This document shows positions 63,507 through 64,000 of a stretch of 64,000 nt of DNA, one piece after another. The position numbers and the translations under genes are program-made. The notes below the pieces were generated by a model, which ran no database searches, had not been told where the DNA came from, and saw only the letters and a program-made list of their open reading frames with translations. The DNA comes from Sphingomonas endophytica (GTDB taxonomy: Bacteria; Pseudomonadota; Alphaproteobacteria; Sphingomonadales; Sphingomonadaceae), in contig NZ_JACIJN010000001.1 in NCBI RefSeq assembly GCF_014199415.1, positions 496,001 to 560,000 of the forward strand. The letters run 5' to 3'. Positions within the stretch are counted from its first letter, which is position 1. Each line of letters starts with the position of its first letter.

Positions 63507-64000
63507 AAGCGATCGCCTGGCACGGCAAGCACGATGTCCGCGTCGATACCGTCGACGATCCCGGCATCGTCAACCCGCGCGACTGCATCATCAAGGTGAC
63601 CTCGACCGCGATCTGCGGCTCGGACCTCCACCTCTACGACGGTTACATCCCGACGATGCAGTCGGGCGACATCCTTGGCCACGAATTCATGGGCGAGGTG
63701 GTCGAGGTCGGCGCGAAGTCGACGCTCAAGAAGGGCCAGCGCGTCGTCGTGCCGTTCACGATCTCGTGCGGCAGCTGCTATCATTGCACCAAGCAGCAAT
63801 TCTCCGCGTGCGACAACGGGCTGCCCGCCGACAATCAGGACATCGCGCAGGAGCTGTACGGCCAGCCGATGGCCGGGCTGTTCGGCTATAGCCACATGAC
63901 CGGCGGCTATGCCGGGGGTCAGGCCGAATATGTCCGCGTGCCGTTCAGCGACGTCGGCCCAATCGTGATCCCCGACGGGGTCGAGGACGACAAGGTGCTG
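63503..64000 (+). CDS. Zinc-dependent alcohol dehydrogenase, N-terminal part
   Basis: Medium-chain dehydrogenase running off the right edge. The visible 166 residues begin [15 protein letters not shown] and contain the catalytic-zinc ligands CGSDLH and GHEF and the structural zinc site with four Cys ([15 protein letters not shown]). It resembles glutathione-independent formaldehyde dehydrogenase-like enzymes. The NAD-binding domain lies outside the window. Start GTG 63503, coupled to the SRPBCC gene. Confidence 0.9.
   Translation, partial: MKAIAWHGKHDVRVDTVDDPGIVNPRDCIIKVTSTAICGSDLHLYDGYIPTMQSGDILGHEFMGEVVEVGAKSTLKKGQRVVVPFTISCGSCYHCTKQQFSACDNGLPADNQDIAQELYGQPMAGLFGYSHMTGGYAGGQAEYVRVPFSDVGPIVIPDGVEDDKVL

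Overview
The window is a chromosomal segment of a high-GC alphaproteobacterium, most likely a Sphingomonas-type member of the Sphingomonadaceae. The support is a CcrM (GANTC) methyltransferase, three large TonB-dependent receptors, a Vgr-related small protein, DUF3297, an aa3-oxidase subunit IV next to split transhydrogenase genes, and NdvA- and TypA-type genes of alphaproteobacterial style. It is dense, ordinary chromosome. I see no prophage, insertion sequence, CRISPR array or rRNA operon. There is one tRNA (Val, TAC). Both ends cut a gene: a glutathione reductase on the left and a zinc alcohol dehydrogenase on the right.

Layout. 0-9 kb: glutathione reductase end; a minus-strand run (thioesterase, Vgr-related protein, membrane protein, copper chaperone, HrpB helicase); a PfkB kinase; EI24 protein, lipoprotein and a Kef-type antiporter. 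9-11 kb: a DUF3649-PepSY-DUF3325 iron-uptake accessory operon. 11-19 kb: four ABC systems in series (PrtD/PrtE type I secretion pair, NdvA-like exporter, NatAB-like exporter). 19-25 kb: a 1133-aa Oar-like TonB receptor, then LytS kinase, LytTR regulator and TrhO in overlapping frames. 25-34 kb: AI-2E transporter, ABC-F ATPase, DUF3297, glycine-zipper protein, EVE protein, a second TonB receptor, HAD phosphatase. 34-40 kb: a probably frameshifted hydrolase, TypA, an SmtB repressor with a 56-aa metallothionein, and the TelA tellurite-type operon. 40-47 kb: tRNA-Val, MarR-like protein, pnt transhydrogenase operon headed by a 40-aa oxidase subunit IV, a degenerate NtrC-like regulator, an SDR. 47-57 kb: bestrophin, FolP, CcrM, RNase HII, ThiD, DUF1272, ferredoxin-NADP reductase, UvrB, TonB. 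57-64 kb: PRC-barrel protein with a small acidic partner, lipoprotein, siderophore receptor, Tat-SDR, SRPBCC protein, alcohol dehydrogenase.

The most noteworthy signals are non-coding. (1) Eight GANTC sites crowd into 139 bp directly upstream of ccrM, which suggests methylation feedback. (2) At 59.06-59.29 kb an 18-codon ORF has a Shine-Dalgarno sequence matching the entire 16S 3' tail and is followed by several hairpins, one an 18-bp stem with five G-U pairs and a UUCG loop. (3) A family of paired inverted palindromes (REPIN-like) occurs five times, twice abutting stop codons. (4) The smtB-metallothionein operon has a consensus promoter overlapped by a 12-2-12 operator. (5) A perfect 18-bp palindrome precedes telA. 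(6) A similar Fur-box-like site precedes the PepSY operon and the siderophore receptor 48 kb away. (7) A hydrolase appears frameshifted, with its old stop codon immediately followed by a perfect terminator.

Three small genes read by eye (56-aa metallothionein, 40-aa oxidase subunit IV, 43-aa acidic protein) are included. All functional calls rest on motif recognition; no database search was possible.
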